DNA of 64,000 bases from Larimichthys crocea. Taxonomy: Eukaryota > Chordata > Actinopteri > Sciaenidae. The stretch spans positions 22,777,606-22,841,605 of the forward strand of contig NC_040017.1 in NCBI RefSeq assembly GCF_000972845.2, given 5' to 3'. The notes beneath the pieces were generated by a model, which saw only the letters and a program-made list of their open reading frames with translations, did not search any database and was not told where the DNA came from. Of this stretch, positions 38,303 to 51,400 are shown one piece after another. Every line of letters starts with the position of its first letter. Position 1 is the first letter of the stretch. A program made the position numbers and the translations under genes.

Positions 38303-40225
38303 AGCCCTGAGACAGCCATCTTCACCACTGCAAGCACTGACAATGACACAACTAATGTATTCCACAGGGTGCAATGACCTTTTCAATACAGCCTTTTGAT
38401 GTGCACATGAGTTAATCTCCCGGATATAATTAAGTGTCTGAACCTGAGTTTACCCTCCTTACGGTGTGTATTGAAGGTTGTTTTGGGTAAGTTGGGTAAT
38501 GTAGCATCCTTGAGACAAGTAATGGACATAAAGCTATGGACTGGTTTTAGAGCGTGCTGATGGTATTATTAAGCTACACTTTATTTAAGACCGGACAGGG
38601 TAGGAGATAGATTGAAGTATTTAATGAGCCATAACTTGTCCAAATGCATGAAGTTTTATTTTATCTTAACGCCTAGGCAACAACACAGTGTACCCATCAG
38701 TTGCTTTTCTCATGAACTAGTTAACGCTTACAGTGAAATGAACAGTGCTATGCTTCTCCAGCAATGAAATGTAAAAATTCTCATTTACTTACATCACATA
38801 AAAATGTCACCACCATCTGTGCATTGATTTGCTGTATGTACTGTATATATACATAAATGTATATTGTGTATATTAGATCACTCCGTATGTATTTGCTATG
38901 ATTTTGAAACACATAGCCTTTTGGCTATTCAGAGAGCAGCAGTCAAGGATTCCAGGATTTTAAAAAACATGTGTATGGCAGCTGTTAAAAAAAGTGTGCT
39001 TTTTAAACATACCCAGCACATGCTTAAAAGAAGAAGAGTGTCATATTTATTGTTAATGTAAGCAGCACAATAATTTTTGTTAATATCTGTTTTAAAGGGA
39101 AAAAAACAAAATGAAAAAAAAAAGCTAATTTATTTTATTTTATACACTAGCTCAGCAGTTACAGATTATTTTTCTAAATTGAAGTGCTTTTTTTTCCCCC
39201 TTTGAAGATTCATACGTTAACCCTTTCCCTTAAATATTTCACCCTAAAGCAGAATTCAGTATCTCCTCTCATGTGGAAAAGTTAGACCAGTATTTCCAAA
39301 GTGACAAAAGCTGTTTTCATCTGGGAAGAAATCAAGAAAGTTTTCTAGTTTCTGTGTTCAGAAATAATGGCTAAAGATATGGGCTCACAGAATGATCGTT
39401 TTTGCCTTTTAACAATTTAAAAGCTTTATTCTTTGAAGTGCTAACAAACCCGAAAGGATACACATAACTCAGGAAATTCATCCAAATTAGATCAACATGT
39501 CAGTGGAACAATGTTAAATATTATTTCTTCTGATGGAGTTTTAGGGAGACATTGGGAGCGTTTGTGTAAGTGAAGTCTGGATCCAAGATCACAGAAATTA
39601 TTGGGATGGAATATGAATTCTGTTTTACAGGTTTGTTTTTTTGGCTTTCACATAGGAAACAAATTGTTAAATGATAATTTATTAAATGACATTTTCCAGC
39701 AAACTCATCCACGCTTTAGAATACACTCGCCTATGATACAAGCTATCGAGTTTCTGCCTGCACCACATCAAGCCATGACTCCCAAGGAAAAATCTGTACC
39801 AATCGAGCTGTTGCTGCTCTTCCTCCCTCTAGTGTCCATAATGTGTATTGTCATAAGAAAACCTGGTGCCACAGCAGGGGAGAGAGCAGGTGCAGGAAGA
39901 AGGCAACTTCCTGGTCTGACATAATTACCCACAGCGCTGTACTGAACACCAAAACCAACATTAACCCTCCCACTGTAAAAATTCACACAGCTACAGGATA
40001 TGACCTAATGTCAGCGGGATGCTGCTCTTTTTCAGGCACCTGATCTGTTGTTTGACTAGTTGCCAACAGGAGCCCAGATACCTTTTAAAGAGTCTACGGC
40101 TCACCTTTTTGACATGCGTCTGAAGCATTTTACCCTATGCTGTTTTTGTCACACCAATACAAACAATTTTGTTTTCTCTATCAATATGCACTGGTAATAA
40201 AAGCACATGGTTTACTGAGTGGTTG
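38303..40225 (+). other. trim3 3' UTR
   Basis: Long AT-rich 3' UTR after the TAG at 38300-38302. A canonical AATAAA at about 40196-40201 is followed by TG-rich sequence and marks the likely end. It converges on the frem2 3' end. Internal short reading frames are not supported. Confidence 0.6.
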
Positions 40226-40534
40226 TACATGTCTTTTACTACTCATTATGCTTGACACGCATTACGGGAATTGGATTTGTATATTAAATTGGTGAAGGAG
40301 GCAGAGTAGGTCCACAATTTTAGCATAAATGTATAATAATTAATTCATAGTGACATAAACTTCTTAATAGTTAAGTGTAAAAGTATTTATGACCTTGCAT
40401 CTCTCTTCTGAGTATTCCCAGATGCTCAGTTAGATCAATATATTTATTTATAGATATATTTGTTCAAAAACACTGTGGCACTGCCCGTTAACAGCTCTAT
40501 GCTAAACATGTTTAATCAAAAGCAAAGTTCCACG

Positions 40535-42491
40535 ATGTTTTCTTGAAAAATTATTTATTTGCAGACCACGCTGTGCTTCTGGTCTATGTTACAAATACTT
40601 ACAGCACATACAGTATGCATGTTTTAACAATAACCATTCCCAAAACATCCAAATGGTATATTTATAGGTAATACATATGTATATACATACATACATGTGC
40701 ATAAAAATCAGAATGCTCAGAATGCACTCAAAGCATTAGAGTGAATCAAAGAACCATAGTACATTAATACAGTGTCAAACCTACAGTAGATTAGCAAGCA
40801 AACTGTGCACTGAAAAAATAAATCATACTTGGGGTAAACATTTCATGAAGGTATGATGTCACAGGTTGCATAGAATTGTCATCAATTTCAAAATAAAATT
40901 GCAAATAAACCTAACATTTATAAAGTAGTGACTATGAAGTCAGTGTCTATCATACGATATATAGTAGTATGAGGTAATCAGATTTTATGGCAATCCGGTG
41001 CCTGGATCTTGAAACAAAACAAAAAAAAAACACTGATACATATGAAAAGCTTGTATGATGTTCATCTTATGTGCACAATGATTTAATGCAAACATATACA
41101 TATATACATAACCTGTATATGTGTATTGTACACTGAAATCACAATAACAAACAAGTCATACCGTTTGAGAAAGATTGATTCAAGGCAAAAATGAAAAAGA
41201 AGAGAGACAAAATGATATTTCATTTATGTTGGCACTAAATAACAAGCGCTGAAAAATAAATAAATACATTTAAAACTAATGAATCAGGCAGAGTACAGTA
41301 GTTCTGACAATAAAGACGATGATTGAGGGTAAAGCATTTCATTCCCTTTATGTGAAGTCTGCTAAACTTATTAGACGATATTTCAAGGTTTTAAATGAAT
41401 CAGCACAGTCAACACATAGCCCTGTTGTGAGAGGGATCTGGAGTCCCAGCTATCTCTACTAAGCTACAGTAGTCAACACTTACAAATTTAGCATACCAGG
41501 TGTGCCAAGAGTGAAAATAGTTCCTGTTGGAAATAGTGGATCTGGAACCAGTACTATACTACACTGTACATTGCAGACCAGCTGTCTTGAAAGTTGCTTC
41601 AATACTAACAGTTTAACTTCTTTTATTTGACTTAGTGCCATGTGTCAATTATAAGGTCTTAAAATCATAGTGTTTTAACAACTAAATATTCGGGGGGATT
41701 GAACAATAACAGTCAGCTGCTGATAAATACTCCTTTAATGGGATATACTGCGAAATTCAGTTGATCAGGTGGATTTGCCAGCTTTCCATTTAAATCTGTA
41801 TTTAGACTTTATTTTACAATTATCGAATGATATCAAAATACAAAAATAAATGCATGCAAAAACATCAGCACAAGAACCAATGTGAAAATATGTTTGTTTG
41901 TTTTTTTCATTCGGGTGGATGTCTTATTGATCACACAAGACAAACATAACATACATCATAAAACCTCAAAATCAGGTGATTTCTTAGGCACGCACTGAAT
42001 CTAAGTCATTCTCTATTAGAACAGACAAGTTTACCCAGTGTAACCAAACTATGGATAGTGTCTTAATGCAGCAAACATACAAAGCCTGGTTAACAACTAC
42101 AACTACAATATGCAAAATATCCACCTTCTCTTGACCTACTCAGTAAAAGACCAAATGCCATTCAAGTTAAAAGGCATCTCCTTTAGCACCTTTGGAAACG
42201 TAATAACACCTTTTTTTGGATCAAGTGGCATCAAAAGCAAATCAATAAATGAGTGCTGACAACTTGACAAGTGCCTTAAATCAGCTGCTAATAAAGTCTG
42301 TCTCCAAGTTAGTGTCCAGACCACTCCCTGGCCGTGGAAGTGATGCAGTACTTCAAGTAGATTTTTGAATAGAATCAAAGCTCTTGTAGTTTGTGTCGCG
42401 TCACACACAATCTTCAATTTTTATCTAAATGTGAGGCACTTGCAAAAAAAAAAAAAAACTTAACTAAAACTTTCAATCATCAGTCTGTTTG
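40535..42491 (-). other. frem2 3' UTR
   Basis: Non-coding AT-rich sequence downstream (minus strand) of the TAA at 42492-42494. A minus-strand AATAAA (plus-strand tttatt at about 40554-40559) is a good polyadenylation signal. Other copies occur nearer the stop, so alternative ends are possible. Confidence 0.5.
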
Positions 42492-45400
42492 TTAGACCTC
42501 TGAGCTGTCACTGCTACTAAAGACTTGTGTCATCATGGGCTCTGCACTGCTGGAGCTCTTGGGTGTCTCTTTCTTCTCTTTCTTGGACCGGACCAGTAAT
42601 ACCACCATGATGGCGATAAGTACTGTGAGGAGCAGTCCAACAAAGATACCAATGATCAACACCAGTCTGTCATCACTGTTGTCTTTCTGGTTGAGCTCAC
42701 GGGGGATGATCCCTTTGGTGAAGATCTCTCTCTCTGGGCTCGTCTTCCGCTGGCTGCTGCGATCCAGTGCGATGTGGAGGATGTTGGTGCCACGGTTTTT
42801 GCTTACGCCGATATCCTCTATTATGTCTGGCACATCATTCGCCGTTCTTCTAGCGCGATGTTGACCCTTCGGAAGCAGATCTGTGTGTTGGCTCATCACA
42901 TGGTACTCGAGGCTTCTCTTACCTATGCCACGGTTAGCGTTGTCCCGAGAACGGACAGTGTAGATGGTGTGAATGTACCACTCTCTCCCTGTAGAGACCT
43001 GGAAAGAGCAACAGTTACTGTTTTAAAAACTTTATGCTGGACACAGGTTTCTATTTTGTTGTCAATTCAGAATTCAATAATTCCACTATGAAATACAATA
43101 AACAAATATAGCTACTGTTTATGTAACTTAAACATAATTTAAATGTTTCTGTAGTGGTGTATATCTAATATGTTAACAGTGTGTCCAGTGCAGTTACTGT
43201 ACAGTTAAAAAACAGAAAAGATTTCAGCGACTGGAAAATAACTAATGGCACACTGATACTGACTTTTTCTTTTTGACAAGCCAACAAACACAGACTGGCT
43301 GACCAGAGGAAGCAATCTGGACTCAGTGAAAGGGGGAGAGTCTGAGTCATACATATGATCCTGTCATCAGAGGATAAATAAAAGCCAGCCCACATGGATT
43401 GTTAACAAGCAGAGAGACTTCCACCAGAATTAGGGATGTAACGATGCATCGATTAAAAATCGTGACGACCATAGACGGATTACCGCCCCAGAGCCAATAG
43501 GGGCCCTGGGCCTTCAGAGTGTTTTTTTTTTGTTTTGTTTTTAATAAAAAAAATGAATATGGTTTTTAAAATGTAGTATAATAATAAAACAATAATGAAA
43601 TCATTTGAATGTTTTAGAAATTATATTAACGAGTAACGTGTGATGACGCAATGACGTACGTACGCCAGCCGGGGTCAAACGCGCGTTTTTTTAAAATGGA
43701 GAAACGTGGCGCTCAGTGGTTCAGCGAAAAGAAAACAAAAGAAAGAGAAAAAGAAGTCAAAGATGCTGCTTTGGTGCAGATAATACCATCCACCTCAACC
43801 TTTTTTCACCAGAAAACCGAGGCAAGATGATGGTACTGAAAACAGCGGAGCCAGGACGACACGTCACCGCTAACGCTGCTAGCTCAAGTTCACCGGAGAC
43901 GTTTGGTCGTGGTGACTTTTCATCGAAGAAGGCCAGAAAAAGATGATGCAGGTGAGTCTGATTCATGTCGGAATGTGTTTAAGGCTGGTATGTGATTGGA
44001 GGATGAGCGAGGGGGGCGGGAAGTGTGTGAAAACTGATAGTTTGAGCTGAAGTTGTTGTTGTTGTCGTGGTTACGGCCGACAGTTAATGTTCCGGCAATA
44101 AACGGACGTTTTTCGAACTAACTCATCGTCATGGTAACCTCATCTCGTCAACACGTCCACTTTGTTTACTTGCTCAGATTTGGACATTTTTCCCGGTGTT
44201 TCCCTTCTAAACATGCTTCTACGTGTGTAGATATGTTACGTAGTTAGTTAGTTTCGCGTTTGTCTGTTTTTTACGACCGGCAGTTTGCGCGGGGTATTTT
44301 ATTTTGAAAATCCACCAGCTTCTCTTTGCTTTTTCTGTGTCTGGCTTTCGCTCGCTCGAGGTGCTCTGTGGAAATTGACGCGTGCTGCTCGCAGGTTTTA
44401 ATGTTTTTATTTTATTGTTATGTACAAAACTTACCAGCCACATTGGCTGATGATCAAAAAAGTTAATTTAGAGCCCTGGTTACGCCCCCTCGTGAGCGAA
44501 AACTGCACATCACAGCAGTTAACAGCAGTTTACTGTGAGATTGTTTCTAAAGAAAGGAGATATTTGTCATGTGTTTTGTTGTTTAAGATGTAAGTTGCAC
44601 TTTTTATAAGAGAACACAAACTGTTTGAGAGTTTCTGTAAAGAAAGATTTTTTTCCTACAAATAAAAAGTATAATATTTTATGTGGTCATAATTTGTCTG
44701 TATTTAAAAAAAATCGTATCGTGAACAAAAAATCGTGACTCGAATCGAGTCGTGAGTTGAGTGTATCGTTACATCCCTACTGGTCACTGGTTGCTATGGT
44801 TGCAAATGAACTAGCGACGCGGAGCGGCTGAAATAGAGCATTTAACGTAATTTCTAAGAGCATAACCTTTTATTTATTTATTTATTTATTTATTCTGCAT
44901 GTGGTCCAGGTGGCACACACGGTAGGGATATTTCACGTATTCTATTTTATTTTATTTTTTGCAGTGCTGACACTGGAATGCAACCTCTGATTGTCATTTC
45001 TCTTGACAAAAATATATTTTTCTGCTGACCCTGTCCACAGCAGTGCATAGCTCTACTTCTCTACTGCAGCTATAAGTACAGCTACAACCTCACTTTAAAA
45101 ACACCACAACTATTCTGAGGCATTCTACATATTCATTTCATGTTTTAACCAGTTTTTATTGTTAAGGAATCCTATTAAAGCCCAGCAGCGTTGTTTTCGT
45201 CAAAGGCCATTTTGGCACATCATTTGTGCCTGAGCTCATCCGGCACCCAGAGCGTAGGCACGTCTCCACATGAACACAGCGCAGTGAGGCATGGTTAACT
45301 CTCACAGAGTAAAGCGAAAAGTGCAGATACCAGAAAAAAAAAAAACTTTTCACTTTCACCCTCTGGAATCTGTTTGAATTTCTGACAGCTCTTTTAAGGA

Positions 45401-48400
45401 AAAACAAAGATTCAGAGGAATTCAATATTCCTAACAAATGTGAATTTATTTTTTGATGTCAATTAAAACACAGCAATACAATTCAGACACATTTGCAGCT
45501 GAAATGTATCAAAGCGAGAAGATAAAAAATGCACTTACTACTTCATCTAAAATGGTCGGAGCCCCATGAACACTACAGCAGAATACATTAAAACCTCACG
45601 CCTGTAGACATCAAGTAAATGTACATATGTAATTGTTTGAAGTTTACATTATAGACATGAGTTCCCAGGAAAGTGTGTTTTAAGTTATCTGAGTTCAGAA
45701 ACAATTATTAATGAAGCCGTACTCAGAACAGAGGTTGTTTTATTTATTGTAGAATGTTATTCTATCTTGTAAAAAGTGGCTTTCAATTAAGTTCAGGATA
45801 ATTTTTAGTTTCATGTAAGATCTATGACCTAAAACAAAAGGTGGTGCCTCTGACACTGTGGAAATTCTTCTCTTAGACATTGTGCAGCAGTCGCTGTTGA
45901 CGCCTTTAAAAGCAGCTGAAGACTTCTTTATGCGACCTGGCCTGTGTCCATCTCATGCTGTCTGTGTTTTATAATTTTCTGTGGTCAGTGTTGGCTATGT
46001 TTATTTGTTTGCTTCTTTTTACTGTTCCTATGCTCTTATTTTTCACAGATTTATTTAAAAATTCTCCTGCTGAAGCACGTTGTGACCTTACTTTGTGAAA
46101 GTGCTAAATCACTTACAGAGGTACTTTACTAGTACTTCGCTTGATCGGCATGTTGATGTTGGGTTTTTTTTACTGCAGTGCTGTGAATCTGGTTCCGTCC
46201 TATGTGACCCTTCGAGTCCCACTCCATGTGTCCTATGTCTCCCACTCCCCTGTGGGCAGGAAGGATGGCAGCCACTTTGATTTATCAGTCGAGCTGAGGC
46301 TCACATTTGTGTACGACAGCTCCATCTTATGGAGAGACGCCGTATGGTAGCCCACCAGAGGCTGAACTACAAGTAAGTACTTGAACAGTGTGTCACTAAA
46401 TTAGGTGTTGCAAATAATTAATACAGCCAAATATAGCTCCTTGTGTCATGTCTCTGCAGGTGCCCTCTACCCGACGAGTATGCGTATAAATGGCAGGACG
46501 ACTAGTAGTCAACTTCCGCACTGAGGCACGATTCAGAAGGCCTGTTTGTTTTGCACATCCAGGTACATATTCCATATAAAAGTGATGAGTTATTAATTAT
46601 TTTATTTTATAGCATGTCATAATTATGTAGAGAAGATTCACTCAGCTCTTATCTGTGACAGTGCGATAATTCTCTTTTCGTAGCATCATTTATCAGAGTT
46701 AAAACAGATGGTAACTTGTGTTGCTGATTATACTGATACATAAAATTACATTTTTCCATCAGCTTACCCCTACCTCCATGGTCATGTGTCCCGACCCCCC
46801 TGGTTTGACCTTTAACCTTAGTCTTGTGAGGATGAGCCAACCTAAAATCAGCCACATCCAGCAGTGGACTTTTGTTTCTGATTTTGCTGTAGTAAACTTT
46901 TTTTTTTTCTTCTAAAGAGCAGCGCTAATTAATTGTTTTGCTGTTTTTAAAACCTGATTCCTAATGAACATCATTTCCCTGGCAGGTGCGTGGACTACTC
47001 TGGCACATACACGGTGAAGTGGTCCCGTGTACTCCCCTCCCAGTCTGGAGTACACCATCCCTCCTGTCTGCAATCCCAGAGAGCTCTTACCTTTGACATG
47101 GATATCCGCTTTCAGCAGGTAATTTAAATTTAAATGTATACATATAACTTTATGTGACAAACATGCTGGTAACATTTAGTGTCTACGAATCTTTGTGAAG
47201 TTTATTTGGACTTTTTCCCCCCTACTCACCATTCATTGCTTCTGTAAGCCACACCTCTTGGCTCCTGTTCAGTCATTTCTTTCTGCCGTTCATGCCCCTC
47301 CTGGTTCATTCCATCTAATCAAGAACACATAAGAACAAAACCTGATCATCCCCCTTTTAATCCATTTACCTGCAACTGACTGCGTGTTATGTGTCGCCAA
47401 CATACTAACCACCCACAGCACCAAGAGACCACCTAGAGTGTATAATAGCAAAGCTGAAATGGATGGTAAATGTTTTGCACCATAAAATGCCAGAAATAAT
47501 GACAAATCACAGCTAAAATGTATCCGACCCAATGTCTTAAAATAAGACATACACATAAAAAGACATCGCAAATAATATAAAAGAAGAAAGTAAAGACTCT
47601 TTGCTTCTTCTTCCATGTGTTTCTAGGTGAGGCGACCCCGTGGCTGCTGATTTCAGGTCTGAACACGCAGATGATCTTACTCTCTAAACGGATGCTCTGG
47701 CTCCGGATGGCTCCCATGGGCTTTGAGCAGGAGAGTGACACTGCTTTCTCGCAGTGGTAAGACAACAATTTAAGCATTCGTTATATTTCATATTGCCTCT
47801 GAAAGTTGTGGATTAAAAACAAATAATTGAAAAAAAAAAACAAAATAGGCCATAAAAGTTATTGAAATGGATTTGATGACTCTGAATGTGTTTAATTGCT
47901 CACGCTCCTTGGATTTTCTCTCCATTCACAGATCAAAAGAAAATCCTGTGTGATGAATATTTCTGTTATTTAGCATATTCCCCATTATTTCCTGAGCAAA
48001 CAGGATAAAAAATGAAAGGAATTGAAGCTCCCTGAATGTCATTTGACACCTTTCATGTCTTTCCCAAACCAAGCTAATTACAGAGCCTGACTTTTATTTC
48101 TCTCAACAATATCTTGAAGTCTTTGAAAAGTTCTCAAAGCTGTGTCTGAGTGAGTGTGAAAGAGTTTTAGCCTAATTGCTGTCCCCAATATTATAGTCTG
48201 GCAAAAGAAAGAGAATAAAGTACAACTTCAATTAAACCATCAAGTTTGTGCAGATGTGTTGTGTTACATGTGTTTTGCAAATGATGAAAACTGAATTTCT
48301 ATTCCCTCAGGGGATACAATTTATGGTCGAGTGATGGTGGATCCAGTGCAGAACTTGGGCGACTCATTCATTTGTAACATAGAGAAAGTCTTCCTGTGTA

Positions 48401-51400
48401 CGCGCTGATGGATATGTCCCCAAATACAACCCCAGCAACTGTTGAGTTTGGCTGTCTGGCTGACGCCCCATCACTACTCTACGTTCAAGATCGTAAGCAC
48501 AAAAAAAAAAAAATCTCTCATCATATCACATGTGGTTTGTGTCCATTCAAAGCTATAAATCTTCCTCTCACTCCAGGACAAGGCCCAGCCAGGACCCAGG
48601 CCCGGGCGTTGGCAAGTAGCTTTCAATGCTTTCCTGGCGTGGATGACCCTGGAGCTTTACCTCTAGTGAGGCAACCTGGGGTCAGATGGTTTCAGAAGAT
48701 TCCTCAGCTCTCTTCAGGTCAGTCTAAATGTCGGTACAATAAACATACCACCACCCACCCATGATAGTCCACATTCTCTATATTTTTCATCTGTGACTCA
48801 TTGCATTGAGAGATTTAATGCTGGAATTTAGATTTTTTTTTTAGCCAATAAAATCAGCCTGGCTCAGGAGAGCTAGTGTGAACTTGTGGCATCTTACCAT
48901 GTAAAGATAAAGTTAAAGATAAAATTACAGTGAAAGAATTAAAAAAATATTATGTTATTATTTCCACAGATTTTTACATTTTTTCTCCTTAATATGCTAA
49001 AAAAAAGACTCACTGTCCTGATACTTATATTCCAGTGTGTAGGATTTAATGGCACCCAGCAGTGAAGTAGCAGAATTCACATAAAAAGCCATTTCTAGAT
49101 CATCTTTGGGTTGTTTGCTCTGGCTGCTGTAGAAAAATGGTGGCTCAACAAGTGCACTTGGACCATCGACCTTGGTGGGTCGACATTAATGTTGTGGCCT
49201 GTATTGTTTTTGTTTTAATGAAATGACCACAATCAACTGACTGACTGAAAGTCCGGAGCCAGATAAATTGTCCAGGACGTGGGTCGAGATGAGGGTAAAT
49301 AATGAAGCAGTGCAGTCACGGATTTCAACACAATCTACTCACAATCTACACTTTTATGAGAAAACTAAATAGTAATATTTCTTCTGACATTTTTTTTATT
49401 TGCTCATTCTGTGTCTTTGATTTACAGAGTGTATGTAAATAACTGAATGATCTTGCACCATGTGCCGACCAGCATCGTACTCTGAGGCAGACCATAGACA
49501 GTATACAATGATGTAGTATCCGCGACGTCACCTACAGGTTTCTGAGAGTGTGGTGGCTCGGCTGCGCCATTTGGCAGTGCAGCCATGTGTTTACATTTGA
49601 ATACCCCAGTGACTTAGAATGTAAAAAATCAGAGAAAAAGGAGGCGGACAATGGAACTGTACAGATCAGAGCAAAACCACACATTAAAGGCACATGCATT
49701 GTGACATCATCAGGACTGTATATAAGGCCACGACGCTTCAGTCAGTCAGATCATTTCAGACCTTTCAAATCGACGTGATACCACAGTGAGAAAGAGCCAG
49801 AAAAGACAATTTGCAAAGAGACCAACGACTGATACAGAATACAACTGTTCGTCGAGATCTACAACTGCACCTACAAGCATTACTTTGTGACTGACTACAC
49901 CAGAAAGAAAGAAATGCAGCGCCCTGGGAACCCCAGTGGTAACCAGAAGAGCGATGAAGAGCAGACCGTACGCGGCTGCTTTTGTGAGACCAGTGCCAAC
50001 TCAACCAAGAGTTGGGAGGAAACAAAAGCACAGCTGTGAAGAGACAAAATCCTTGAAGGAGAAGATCATACAAGGAAAAAAGAAACAAGGCAGGAGCTAG
50101 AGAGACTCAAGAAGTACCACATCCAGAAACTCTCAGCACGCAAAGATCGCCAACCAAGTCAGCGACAACACCAGAGGAAGAAAAGAAACTCTTGCAGTGG
50201 ACTACGAGGAGCTGCAGGGTGCCCACATCATTAATGAGGAAAAGTTCCAGGCAGAGCAGAACAAAAAAAACTTCTCCAGGAGGAACTGGAACGCCTCAAT
50301 TTTCGTACCAAGTGCTCAACGCCAGGTATGAAAATGATGTCCCCAAGCTCAAAAAGCAGGCCTTTTACCTTCAGTGTGATCTTGATAACGAGATCCTGCA
50401 GAAGCATCTCGTGCAGTCTGACTCGAAGAGCCTTCAAGCTCTCCAGGAGAGAGAGAGAAAAAACAGACTCTCCAAGAACAACTGGAGAAGCGCAGTGTGT
50501 CACTCCACGAGGTCAGCAGCAGGCTGACACCCTGAGGTTTGACCTTGAGAAGGAGCTTGAGCAGAAGAAACTCCTGCAGACAATTACGGGAGCTGCAAAG
50601 ACACACAAGCTCAGTCAGACGCAAGTTCTCTGCCGAGATTGAGCTGAAAAGAAAAGAGCATGATTCTAAGAAGGAACTGGACAAGATGCACGAGACTACC
50701 CAGAAGTATGAGGCCGAAGTCCCCACGGTCAGAGAGCGCCAAGACCCTGCCGTGTTAGCTTTGAAACGGAAGTCAAGTCTCATGCAGTCTCAGTGTCAGG
50801 GGCTTCCGTATGACCCAAAACGTGAGGGCTGAGCAGGAAGCCATCCGTCAACAGATGGCAGAAGAGATCACCGTCCTGGCAAAACGCCCGTGAGAGCGAA
50901 AAGATTTTTGAAGCGAGCTGGACAACCTGAAACTCAGCTCAGTGTTCAGATCTCACTCAACCTGAAGCTATCCACTGAGCTCCAGGCTGAGAGAGAGGCT
51001 CTCCAAAAAATCACAGACAGTAATGACAACCAACCACCAAAGAAGGCTGAAGCCGGTGAGAACAAGCAGTGTGAGCAGCAGGCGACCATCAGTCCTGCAC
51101 TGGCACTCGAACCACCGAAGCAGGCTGAGGACAAGCAGTGCGAGCAGCAGGCAACCATCAGTCCTGCACTGGCCCTCGAATCCCAGAGAGGCGCTCAGGG
51201 AAATCTTCCAGACAGGAAGCAGAACCACCTTCTGTCTGGAAGAGGCCCGTCACTTTCTGGGGTTGGGAACCGCGAGGTGGAAGAGGAGGAGGGAAACTAA
51301 AGAACATCGAGTTCTCCGGGTTTTCTCCAGGTGCTCTGGTTTCCCCTGCGTCCAAGGACGCAAAAAAATGCCAAAAAAAACTAACAAACAAACAAAACAA

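Noticed and set aside
42535..42864. 109-codon plus-strand frame
   Set aside because: Antisense shadow of the last frem2 exon, which has a clear transmembrane and PDZ-ligand coding frame.
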